Of a stretch of DNA of 5,304 bases, positions 1-5,304 are shown piece after piece. The position numbers and the translations under genes were made by a program. The stretch lies in the NCBI GenBank assembly GCA_002322035.1, contig DCNF01000089.1:35975-41278 (forward strand). The letters run 5' to 3'. The notes under the pieces were generated by a model. The model saw only the letters and a list, made by a program, of their open reading frames with translations, was not told where the DNA came from and ran no database searches. Positions within the stretch are counted from its first letter, which is position 1, and each line of letters starts with the position of its first letter. This stretch comes from Geobacter sp. UBA1603 (GTDB lineage: Bacteria; Desulfobacterota; Desulfuromonadia; Geobacterales; Pseudopelobacteraceae).

Positions 1-1080
1 AATCCCGGCCAAATGGTCGAGGTTGCGGGTTACCTGCTCGATGGCAACTGAAATCTCGTTAACCGCGGTACTGGTCTCATCGACCGAGGCCATGACGCCT
101 TCGGAGGCGGAAGCGATAATGGCGCTGTTGTCAGCAACCGAATCGACGCTTTCTTTAAGGTTCATTACATTGCGCGAGTACTGGTCTCGACTGCCGAGCA
201 GGAAGGCAAATGAATTTTCCATTTCAGTGGTCAGGGCATCAATTGATTTCAGCAGGTTGATACGGGTGATAGCCGACGAAACCTGATCGGCAAAGAGCAT
301 GATCGTGTCAACGTCGGAATCGTTGAGCGGGCGTTTGCTGTTCTTGTTGTCAATGCCGAAAATACCGACCGTGACACCTTTGACAACGATCGGGCAGAGG
401 ATGAAGTTGCGCGAACGCAGCGGCGTCAGGGTGTCATAGGGTGGGTGGAGATGGAAGTCGTCTGGGTAGCGGTTGATGTCATCGATCAGGTAGACCCTGC
501 GGTCATTAAAGCATTTGTAGATCACGCCGATGCTCGGGTCGATCGGCAGGGAAGGGGTACTGATGTCGAATCCTTCCGTGCCGACAGCGGTGACAAACTG
601 GAGGACGCCCCCTTCCCGGGCCATCAGGATGTTGACACGCTCGTATCCGAGTACCTCGTGAAGTCCTTCGGCGCAGAGCAGAAGAATCTCCTCCAGATCA
701 AGAGACATTTGAATCTTACTGCTGATCTGGTGAAAGCTCTTGATGTTGTTGTCAAGAACCCGGTAGCGGTTCTCGAAGATTTCTTTTTGTGCGGCAACCT
801 CGGTGTGCAGGGTGTCGAGCTCTGCTGCCCGTTCCCGCAGTTCGTCGCCATTTTTGCCGATCAGGTAGCCAAGAACAGCAAGCACAACTGCCGTGCCGGC
901 CCCCATGTAGCTGTACAGGGCAAAGTGTTCGGCGTCAGCCGTGATGTCGCCGAACACCTGGGAGATAAACGGTTCGTGGTCATCCAGAAAAAAGATGATC
1001 CGGATAATGATCCAGCCGACCGGCGCGCTGACGCCCAGAAGAAATCCCGATATGGAATAGATTGAAGAGTGACGTTTCAT
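1..1080 (-). CDS. GAF-domain membrane protein with methyl-accepting chemotaxis-type coiled coil, 3' end cut by window edge
   Basis: The reading frame is open from the ATG at 1080-1078 to base 1 without a stop, giving 360 residues of a longer protein. Residues about 10-32 and 58-75 are hydrophobic and look like two membrane helices, joined by a short acidic loop of about 25 residues, too small for a classic periplasmic sensor domain. Residues about 76-125 are charged and heptad-like (coiled coil). Residues about 128-277 read as a GAF domain, with the typical late strand containing PIVVKGVTVGIFGIDN and then a helix. From about 279 a long helix rich in Ala, Ser, Thr and Glu begins, and residues 331-350 (ASVDETSTAVNEISVAIEQV) resemble the methylation-helix region of chemoreceptors. 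No HAMP domain is visible. The conserved hairpin tip would lie outside the window, so chemoreceptor function is inferred. The start is preceded by GAGG eight bases upstream, 19 bases after the pilZ-type gene, so the two are probably cotranscribed. A cytoplasmic small-molecule signal sensed by the GAF domain is likely; the ligand is unknown. Confidence 0.85.
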   Translation of the reverse strand, partial: MKRHSSIYSISGFLLGVSAPVGWIIIRIIFFLDDHEPFISQVFGDITADAEHFALYSYMGAGTAVVLAVLGYLIGKNGDELRERAAELDTLHTEVAAQKEIFENRYRVLDNNIKSFHQISSKIQMSLDLEEILLLCAEGLHEVLGYERVNILMAREGGVLQFVTAVGTEGFDISTPSLPIDPSIGVIYKCFNDRRVYLIDDINRYPDDFHLHPPYDTLTPLRSRNFILCPIVVKGVTVGIFGIDNKNSKRPLNDSDVDTIMLFADQVSSAITRINLLKSIDALTTEMENSFAFLLGSRDQYSRNVMNLKESVDSVADNSAIIASASEGVMASVDETSTAVNEISVAIEQVTRNLDHLAGI

Positions 1081-1099
1081 GGTTTGAGCCTCGCGCAGA

Positions 1100-1483
1100 T
1101 CAGCGTGGTTCCGCGGCAGCCGCCAGTTTGCGGTCGATGGAGCTGTGGATCTCATCCGCAATAGTCTCGGCGTCATCGCTGTTATAGGAGATGATGTTCC
1201 GGAGGTGGGTGTACGATTCAAGATCGATCTTCTCGAAGAGCAGGCCGATGCCATGTTCGGTCGTTCTGCTGACTTTGCCGCAGAACGATACCGTGATGGC
1301 CGGGTCTGTACCGGTCAGGCTGATCGCAATGTCGGCCGTTGCTCCTTCGGGGAGGCGTTCTGGCGTAACCACGAACATACCGTTCATGCTCAAGTTTTCC
1401 ACCGCTCCGGCAAAGGTGCGCCCGGCTGCGGTGACGGTTGCTTCGACATGAAACCTGACGCGGGAAAATTGCCGGGTCGTCAT
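1100..1483 (-). CDS. PilZ-domain protein, probable cyclic di-GMP receptor
   Basis: This 127-residue protein is a stand-alone PilZ domain, a beta-barrel that binds cyclic di-GMP and passes the signal to a partner. Both ligand-binding motifs are visible: the RxxxR motif as R4-QFS-R8 close to the N-terminus and the [D/N]xSxxG motif as NLSMNG at residues 30-35. The remainder to about residue 95 alternates as short strands, and the C-terminal 35 residues (YNSDDAETIADE and on) look helical. There is no signal peptide or membrane segment, so it should be cytoplasmic. A strong AGGAGG seven bases before the ATG at 1483 fixes the start. The GAF/chemoreceptor-like gene begins 19 bases after its stop, which suggests one operon and possibly a joint role in motility, surface behaviour or gliding/pilus control. 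That role is inference from context. The output partner cannot be read from the sequence. Confidence 0.9.
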   Translation of the reverse strand: MTTRQFSRVRFHVEATVTAAGRTFAGAVENLSMNGMFVVTPERLPEGATADIAISLTGTDPAITVSFCGKVSRTTEHGIGLLFEKIDLESYTHLRNIISYNSDDAETIADEIHSSIDRKLAAAAEPR

Positions 1484-1529
1484 GGTGTGCCTCCTGTCTG
1501 GAACTGGGTCGGTCGATACTTCCCGTTTC

Positions 1530-1583
1530 AGCCCCCCGCCCTGACCGCTCTGCGTGTGCCGTCAGGGACGAACGGGGCGGGCT
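1530..1583 (-). terminator. GC-rich hairpin after fba, possible terminator without T tract
   Basis: Between the fba stop and the PilZ gene lie CCCTGAC (1539-1545) and GTCAGGG (1561-1567), a perfect 7-bp stem with a 15-base loop. They are flanked by outer complementary blocks rich in G and C (1530-1538 and 1574-1583). Read on the minus strand the hairpin follows the fba stop codon closely, but no T-run follows it. It could be a weak terminator, a transcript-stabilising 3' structure or a processing site that separates fba expression from the signalling genes. Confidence 0.35.
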
Positions 1584-1587
1584 GCCG

Positions 1588-2565
1588 TCATGCCTTGCCG
1601 GCGGAGCCGAGCACCGCCTCGTTTTTGTGCCTGATCAGCTTCACCAGCTCTTTGCGCGCTTCGCCCAGATATTTGCGGGGATCGAATTCTTTCGGATCTT
1701 TGCCGAAATATTCACGAACCTTGGCGGTTACGGCCAGGCGTCCGTCTGAATCGATATTGATCTTGCAGACCGCACTGGCGGCTGCCCGGCGCAGCTGCTC
1801 TTCGGGAACGCCGACGGCCCCCTCCAGCTTGCCGCCGTTTTTGTTGATCAGCTCGACATATTCGGGAACCACTGATGATGCACCGTGCAGGACGATCGGG
1901 AAGCCGGGGATTCTCTTTTCGCACTCCTCAAGGATATCGAAGCGCAGCGGGGGCACCGGCTGGCCCGGTTTGAACTTGTAGGCGCCATGGCTGGTCCCGA
2001 TTGAAATTGCCAGTGAGTCGACCCCGGTGCGCTTGACAAATTCCTCAACCTCTTCCGGTTTGGTGTAGGTCGATTTTTCGGCCGAGACCTCGTCCTCGAT
2101 GCCGGCCAGAACTCCCAGCTCTCCTTCCACCGATACGTTGAACTGGTGTGCGTACTCAACAACCCTGCGGGTCAGGGCGACGTTTTCTTCAAAGGAATGG
2201 TGCGATCCATCGATCATTACCGACGAGAAACCGCTGTCTACACATGATTTGCAGAGTTCAAAGGTGTCGCCGTGATCAAGGTGGAGACAAATCGGGATGT
2301 TTGAACCCATTTCTCGGGCCATCTGGACCGCTCCCATGGCCATGTAGCGCAGCATGGTCTCATTGGCGTAGCTGCGGGCGCCTTTGGAAACCTGGATGAT
2401 GACCGGGGAATTTGTTTCGACACAGCCGGTTACGATGGCCTGCAACTGTTCGAGATTATTAAAGTTATATGCGGGAATGGCGTATTTGCCGGCCATGGCT
2501 CTGGCAAACATCTCGGTGGTGTTGACCAGGCCGAGCTCTGAATAGTGCACGTTTTTCTTTTCCAT
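1588..2565 (-). CDS. fba: class II fructose-1,6-bisphosphate aldolase
   Basis: This 325-residue cytoplasmic, zinc-dependent enzyme cleaves fructose 1,6-bisphosphate to dihydroxyacetone phosphate and glyceraldehyde 3-phosphate, and runs in reverse in gluconeogenesis. The class II signatures are intact. LHLDHG at 94-99 carries the catalytic Asp97 and zinc ligand His98. VEGELGVLAGIED at 146-158 is the second signature. GTSHGAYK holds His193 and VLHGASS holds His227, the other zinc ligands. NIDSD at 270-274 is the substrate phosphate/ketose-binding loop. The long KINIDSDGRLAVTAKVREYF stretch and the end GSAGKA are typical of the family's roughly 310-340-residue branch. The frame stays open for 61 codons upstream, but those codons look like noncoding intergenic sequence. 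The ATG at 2565 has a GAGGGGGG ribosome binding site and matches the family N-terminus. The gene is divergent from mnmH. Confidence 0.97.
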   Translation of the reverse strand: MEKKNVHYSELGLVNTTEMFARAMAGKYAIPAYNFNNLEQLQAIVTGCVETNSPVIIQVSKGARSYANETMLRYMAMGAVQMAREMGSNIPICLHLDHGDTFELCKSCVDSGFSSVMIDGSHHSFEENVALTRRVVEYAHQFNVSVEGELGVLAGIEDEVSAEKSTYTKPEEVEEFVKRTGVDSLAISIGTSHGAYKFKPGQPVPPLRFDILEECEKRIPGFPIVLHGASSVVPEYVELINKNGGKLEGAVGVPEEQLRRAAASAVCKINIDSDGRLAVTAKVREYFGKDPKEFDPRKYLGEARKELVKLIRHKNEAVLGSAGKA

Positions 2566-2604
2566 CGTTCCCCCCTCGGATAGTGTTGATTGCATACGAT
2601 CAGA

Positions 2605-2627
2605 CCTGGCTAACCGCCTGTCTAACC
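2605..2627. repeat. tandem 11-bp direct repeats upstream of fba
   Basis: CCTGGCTAACC (2605-2615) and CCTGTCTAACC (2617-2627) differ at a single base and are repeated with a 12-base period, 40-60 bases upstream of the fba start codon. Spacing near one helical turn on one DNA face is typical of tandem regulator half-sites. No regulator family can be named from the motif. Confidence 0.55.
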
Positions 2628-2630
2628 ATG

Positions 2631-2645
2631 TACATTTATCATGTA
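2631..2645. promoter_or_regulatory. inverted repeat TACAT-N5-ATGTA in fba/mnmH divergent region
   Basis: TACAT (2631-2635) and ATGTA (2641-2645) form a 5-bp dyad with a 5-base spacer, just beside the direct repeats on the fba side. On the minus strand it overlaps TTTACA (2647-2642), a possible -35 box for fba that is followed 17 bases later only by a weak TAGACA. A second candidate, TTGATT (2661-2656) with TAAATG 17 bases on, also crosses the dyad. It may be an operator or chance AT-rich symmetry. Confidence 0.3.
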
Positions 2646-2685
2646 AACAGGAGCGAATCAAGGAGTAAACCGGTTCACTTGACTG

Positions 2686-2714
2686 TTGCCAGTCGGCTTC
2701 ATCATCCCTATACT
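2686..2714 (+). promoter_or_regulatory. sigma70-type promoter of mnmH
   Basis: TTGCCA (2686-2691) and TATACT (2709-2714) each match the -35 and -10 consensus at five of six positions and are separated by exactly 17 bases. Transcription would begin near 2720-2722, leaving a leader of only about 14 bases before the mnmH ATG. The -35 box begins in the loop of a small dyad, GACTG (2681-2685) and CAGTC (2690-2694), which might be an operator. Confidence 0.65.
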
Positions 2715-2715
2715 G

Positions 2716-2736
2716 ATCAGCAGGAGATCTGCTGAT
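2716..2736 (+). promoter_or_regulatory. perfect 8-bp dyad over mnmH ribosome binding site and start codon
   Basis: ATCAGCAG (2716-2723) and CTGCTGAT (2729-2736) are exact complements with a 5-base loop, GAGAT. The Shine-Dalgarno AGGAG (2722-2726) sits in the left arm and loop, and the right arm ends on the first two bases of the ATG (2735-2737). In RNA it would hide the ribosome binding site. As DNA it lies where a repressor would block the transcription start. The predicted start site near 2721 makes the DNA-operator reading at least as likely, because the left arm might not be fully transcribed. Confidence 0.5.
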
Positions 2737-3766
2737 GCCCGAAACCACCCCATTTAGGAATGAGCTTCTCGATTCTCACTGCATTATCGATGTGCGCACC
2801 CCCTTGGAATTTGCCGAAGACCATCTCCCGGGGGCTGTCAACGTGCCGATCCTGAGCGATCAGGAGCGGGTTGAAATCGGAACGATTCACAAGCACGAAG
2901 GTCCGCAGCGGGCACGCCAGCGCGGGCTTGAGCTGACCTGTGCCCGGTTCGGGGCAATGGTGTCTGAAATCGCCGGCCACGCTGACGGCCGGCCGATACT
3001 GGTCTACTGCTGGCGAGGCGGGTTGCGCAGCTGCTCCATGGCGGTCCTGCTTGATATGAGCGGTTATGAGGTACTGCAGCTTAAAGGTGGTTATAAAGCG
3101 TTCCGAGCTCACGTCGCCGGCTACTTTGAGGATTTTAAGCCTCCGCAGCCTCTTATTGTGATTCATGGCATGACCGGCAGCGGCAAGACCACCTTTATCA
3201 ACGGGCTTGACCGGTCTCGCTGGGGGGTGATTGACTTGGAGGGTCTGGCGTGCCATCGGGGATCGGCTTTCGGAGCCCTTGGCCTGAAGCAGGACATAAC
3301 CCAGAAGCGCTTTGAAACCATCCTGTGGGACTCGTTTCGAACCATGCCGCCCGGCCTGCCGATTGTTCTGGAGGGGGAAAGTCAGCGAATCGGGAGGATC
3401 ACGCTGCCGGGGCGGCTGTATGAGGTGATGGGGCAGAGTTGCAAGGTCTGGTGTCAGGTATTGCTCGAGACAAGGGTAGCGAGGCTTGCCGAAGAGTACG
3501 CCCGCCCAGAGTATCGCCACGAGATGGGGCAGGCGTTAGAGCGGATCCGGCGAAAGCTTGACGGTCCGGTTTACGAGTCGCTCCGCTCAGGGCTAACGGA
3601 GTGGGATGTTCCGAAGGTCGCGCGGGAGCTGATCGAGCATTATTATGACCGGCTCTATTATAAACACCGACGCTGGATTCCTGATGTTGAGCTCGACCTT
3701 GAGGATTTTGCTGCGGGTGAGCGCCAGCTGTATCAATTCTGGCAGGAGAGGGCAACCGTCAGGTAG
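2735..3766 (+). CDS. mnmH: tRNA 2-selenouridine synthase (rhodanese / P-loop fusion)
   Basis: This 343-residue protein matches MnmH (SelU, YbbB), which converts 2-thiouridine at wobble position 34 of tRNAs for Lys, Glu and Gln to 2-selenouridine via a geranylated intermediate, using selenophosphate from SelD. The N-terminal rhodanese domain spans about residues 10-130, with IDVRTPLEFAEDHLPGA near 18-34 and the family's active-site loop YCWRGGLRS at 91-99; Cys92 is the catalytic cysteine. A P-loop, GMTGSGKT at 145-152, opens the C-terminal nucleotide-binding domain. CHRGSAFGALG and the LEGESQRIG/LPGRLYEVM segments are family hallmarks. The length is slightly below the E. coli enzyme but complete. 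The ATG at 2735 follows AGGAG by eight bases and a stop lies in frame at 2714, so the start is secure. It has its own promoter and a terminator downstream, so it is probably a single-gene unit. Its presence implies that the organism makes selenophosphate; selD is not in the window. Confidence 0.96.
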   Translation: MPETTPFRNELLDSHCIIDVRTPLEFAEDHLPGAVNVPILSDQERVEIGTIHKHEGPQRARQRGLELTCARFGAMVSEIAGHADGRPILVYCWRGGLRSCSMAVLLDMSGYEVLQLKGGYKAFRAHVAGYFEDFKPPQPLIVIHGMTGSGKTTFINGLDRSRWGVIDLEGLACHRGSAFGALGLKQDITQKRFETILWDSFRTMPPGLPIVLEGESQRIGRITLPGRLYEVMGQSCKVWCQVLLETRVARLAEEYARPEYRHEMGQALERIRRKLDGPVYESLRSGLTEWDVPKVARELIEHYYDRLYYKHRRWIPDVELDLEDFAAGERQLYQFWQERATVR

Positions 3767-3843
3767 CGGTCTGTTCCGGTAAATTGGCGGTGCACTCCGG
3801 TTTTGATCCGTCCAGTTCCCGTCGTATGGGCAGAAAAGCGGCT

Positions 3844-3865
3844 GCCGTTCAACGGCCTGTTTTTT
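3844..3865 (+). terminator. Rho-independent terminator after mnmH
   Basis: GCCGTT (3844-3849) and AACGGC (3851-3856) are complementary and can fold as a short GC-topped hairpin. CTG and then six T residues (3860-3865) follow. The position, about 80 bases after the mnmH stop and before the next gene's start, suits an intrinsic terminator, although the stem is short. A competing stem, GGCAG (3829-3833) with CTGCC (3842-3846), shares three bases with it. Confidence 0.6.
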
Positions 3866-3870
3866 GCATA

Positions 3871-3876
3871 TATATT
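3871..3876 (+). promoter_or_regulatory. possible -10 element for the slp-type gene
   Basis: TATATT matches the sigma70 -10 consensus at five of six positions and lies about 47 bases before the ATG, directly after the mnmH terminator T-run. No good -35 hexamer sits 16-18 bases upstream (TTCAAC at 3848 is the closest). An activator-dependent or stationary-phase type promoter is possible; the assignment is weak. Confidence 0.3.
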
Positions 3877-3922
3877 GGCGCTTCTGTATGGAGACTATCT
3901 CTGACGGCCAACGGGGTTGACC

Positions 3923-4471
3923 ATGTATCGATATAGCGCGTTGCTGATGATCCTGTGGGTGATGCTTTCCGGCTGTGCCCATGTGATCTCTGAATCGGGC
4001 CTTAAACAGGCTGACCGGACACTAGAGTACCGGGCCTTGACCGCTCAACCCGAGCAGTATAGCGGAAAGGTCGTGCTGGTGGGTGGGGTTGTCGCTGGCG
4101 TCAGGAACAGCGGTGACCTGCTGATGCTGGAGATCGTCCAGCTGGATCTGCTCAAAAACGGAGTTCCGGATGAGTGGGCCCGTTCGGAAGGGCGATTCAT
4201 GGCGGTCAGTTCCGAACTGCTGGATCCCGTGGTTTTCAAGCCGGGCAAGCTTGTGACGATTGTCGGCGAAGTCAAGGGAAAAACGGTCCAGAAGCTGGAG
4301 GGCGCCGACTATCCCTATCCGTTGATTTCAGTCAGGGAGATGCGGCTCTTCCGGCCATCCGAGCCGTTTGCCACCTATCCCGACAACCCCTACCAGAGCC
4401 GGGTGGGTGACGGGCGCCTGATACTGTCTCCGCCTGGCCCGGCCGACGGCGAGCCGCGCCGCAGGTACTGA
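3923..4471 (+). CDS. Slp-family outer-membrane lipoprotein
   Basis: This is a 182-residue lipoprotein. The N-terminus has a short charged start, a hydrophobic helix (about 6-15) and a lipobox LSGC ending at Cys18. Ala follows the cysteine, so it should be sorted to the outer membrane rather than kept in the inner membrane. The body, about residues 30-143, matches the Slp family (starvation-inducible lipoproteins): a PEQYSGKVVLVGGVV strand near 43-57, LEIVQLDL at 69-76, an EGRFMAV...LLDPVVF block at 89-105 and GKLVTIVGEVKG at 108-119. The last roughly 38 residues are rich in Pro, Gly and Arg and look disordered. Slp proteins have no defined enzymatic role and are linked to starvation and envelope stress. 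A TTG at 3917 could add two residues, but ATG 3923 is preferred; the upstream GGGG is a weak ribosome binding site. It lies between mnmH and the convergent gluQ, with no evident functional link to either. Confidence 0.88.
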   Translation: MYRYSALLMILWVMLSGCAHVISESGLKQADRTLEYRALTAQPEQYSGKVVLVGGVVAGVRNSGDLLMLEIVQLDLLKNGVPDEWARSEGRFMAVSSELLDPVVFKPGKLVTIVGEVKGKTVQKLEGADYPYPLISVREMRLFRPSEPFATYPDNPYQSRVGDGRLILSPPGPADGEPRRRY

Positions 4472-4487
4472 AGCGGCCCCCGGTTTC

Positions 4488-5304
4488 TTAACCCCTCCTT
4501 ACGTCGAGTTCTCCACCCTGCTCGGGTAGTGAGGCAAAGCTCCAGGTCGTTGCGCCCCAGCAAAGCAACGTGTCGCACGACTCTCCCGCAAGGTCCCCGG
4601 GGGGATTCAAACCAAGAAACCGTAATATTTCCCACAATAAACGTCCTTCATTCCCCCGCCACGCTTCATTATCGTTCGATACCAGATTGTCGCGCTTGCT
4701 CAATTTGTTCCCGTTCGGTCCGGTTACCAGCGGCAGATGGCAATATGCCGGTGATGGCAGGCCGAGCATCTGCTGGAGATGGAGCTGCCGTCCGGTGGAA
4801 TTCAACAGGTCATAACCCCGTACAACCTGGGTTACTCCTGTCAGATAATCGTCAACAACCACGGCGAGCTGATAGGAAAAGACCCCATCCCCGCGCCTGA
4901 CGATAAAATCTCCGGACGACAATGCCGGGTTCTGGCAGATGGTACCCCGGCACAGATCGATGAAACGGATTTCACGATCCGGCACAATAACCCGATAGGA
5001 CCGTACCACCGCATTATCCCGAATTCCAGATCGACATGTCCCCGGATAGGGGATGCCGTCATCTCCCGCATGGGGGGCCGAGGCCAGCATGGCGATTTCT
5101 TTGCGGGAACATCCGCAGGGGTAGATAGCCCCGCTTCGCCGCAGAGATTCAAAGGCGTCGCGGTACGCTTCCTGGTGCCCGCTCTGTCGGGACACCGCTC
5201 CGTCCCAGCTCAATCCGAACCGTTCCAGTGTCCGCATAATGTCATCAGCCATTCCGGATACGAGGCGGGGGGTGTCCAGATCGTCAATCCGCACAAGCCA
5301 TGTG
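4488..5304 (-). CDS. gluQ: glutamyl-Q tRNA(Asp) synthetase, N-terminus cut by window edge
   Basis: The 271 visible residues match GluQRS (YadB), a truncated relative of glutamyl-tRNA synthetase that lacks the anticodon-binding domain and attaches glutamate to queuosine at position 34 of tRNA(Asp). The fragment begins at TWLVRIDDLDTPR, the conserved stretch about 30 residues after the HIGH-type motif, which lies beyond the right edge. The zinc site is complete: Cys63 and Cys65 (PCGCSR), Tyr86 and Cys90 (YPGTC) in fragment numbering, the CxC-Yx3C pattern of GluQRS. GDFIVRRGDGVFSYQLAVVVDD at 131-152 and VVRGYDLLNSTGRQ at 160-173 are family-typical, and KLSKRDN at 200-206 is the KMSKS-class ATP loop. 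The protein ends soon afterwards, as expected for this family, separating it from full-length GltX. An in-frame GTG at 5294 is internal, not the start. The stop is 16 bases from the slp-type gene's stop, converging. Confidence 0.95.
   Translation of the reverse strand, partial: TWLVRIDDLDTPRLVSGMADDIMRTLERFGLSWDGAVSRQSGHQEAYRDAFESLRRSGAIYPCGCSRKEIAMLASAPHAGDDGIPYPGTCRSGIRDNAVVRSYRVIVPDREIRFIDLCRGTICQNPALSSGDFIVRRGDGVFSYQLAVVVDDYLTGVTQVVRGYDLLNSTGRQLHLQQMLGLPSPAYCHLPLVTGPNGNKLSKRDNLVSNDNEAWRGNEGRLLWEILRFLGLNPPGDLAGESCDTLLCWGATTWSFASLPEQGGELDVRRG

Noticed and set aside
445..1065. 206-codon open frame on the plus strand
   Set aside because: It lies opposite the GAF/chemoreceptor-like gene, whose minus-strand frame encodes clear membrane, GAF and coiled-coil segments. 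The plus-strand translation shows no recognisable domain and has no good ribosome binding site.
1145..1981. 278-codon open frame on the plus strand
   Set aside because: It runs antisense across the PilZ gene, the intergenic gap and the fba 3' end. Its translation is low-complexity, rich in Arg, Ser and Pro, as expected for a shadow frame in GC-rich DNA.
2566..2748. 61-codon N-terminal extension of fba
   Set aside because: The frame is open by chance. The family N-terminus and a ribosome binding site fit the ATG at 2565, and the extension would cover the mnmH promoter and start codon.
2717..3520. 267-codon open frame on the minus strand
   Set aside because: It is antisense to mnmH, whose rhodanese and P-loop motifs establish the coding strand. 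It also reaches into the promoter region.
4458..4477. Hairpin GCCGC-N10-GCGGC over the slp-type stop codon, considered as a bidirectional terminator
   Set aside because: The stem has only 5 bp in GC-rich sequence and no T-run follows on either strand, so it cannot be told from chance.
5292..5294. GTG as the start of the gluQ gene
   Set aside because: The frame continues to the window edge with family-conserved residues (TWL before VRIDDLD), and the enzyme needs its upstream ATP-binding HIGH-type segment. The GTG is an internal Val codon.

Overview
The window looks like ordinary chromosomal DNA, GC-rich at roughly 55-60%, from a Gram-negative bacterium. The gene content (an Slp-type outer-membrane lipoprotein, selenouridine tRNA synthase, a soluble-GAF chemoreceptor-like protein beside a PilZ protein) fits a deltaproteobacterial/Desulfuromonadota-like organism (Geobacter or Desulfuromonas style). 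That placement is inferred from general knowledge of such proteins and was not tested. I see no mobile element, CRISPR array, rRNA or tRNA.

Left part, minus strand: a class II fructose-bisphosphate aldolase (fba, 1588-2565) is followed in the same direction by a PilZ-domain c-di-GMP receptor (1100-1483). After a 19-base gap comes a membrane-anchored GAF protein with the start of a methyl-accepting-type coiled coil (1-1080), which runs off the left edge. The PilZ and GAF genes almost certainly form one transcription unit and suggest a c-di-GMP/chemotaxis-like signalling pair. Whether fba is read into them is unclear: 104 bases with a GC-rich hairpin but no T tract separate them.

Centre: a 169-base divergent region (2566-2734) separates fba from mnmH (tRNA 2-selenouridine synthase, plus strand, 2735-3766). 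It holds a good sigma70-type promoter for mnmH, an 8-bp perfect dyad over the mnmH ribosome binding site and start codon, a pair of 11-bp direct repeats on the fba side and two smaller inverted repeats.

Right part: mnmH ends before a hairpin plus six-T terminator. An Slp-family lipoprotein gene (3923-4471, plus strand) follows, converging with only 16 bases between on a glutamyl-Q tRNA(Asp) synthetase gene (gluQ, minus strand, 4488 to the right edge, N-terminus missing). Two enzymes that modify position 34 of tRNAs (MnmH on 2-thiouridine, GluQRS on queuosine) thus lie within about 700 bases of each other, although on opposite strands. All gene functions belong to known families. The less explained signals are the structured divergent intergenic region and the PilZ/GAF receptor pair. 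I found no convincing undescribed system.
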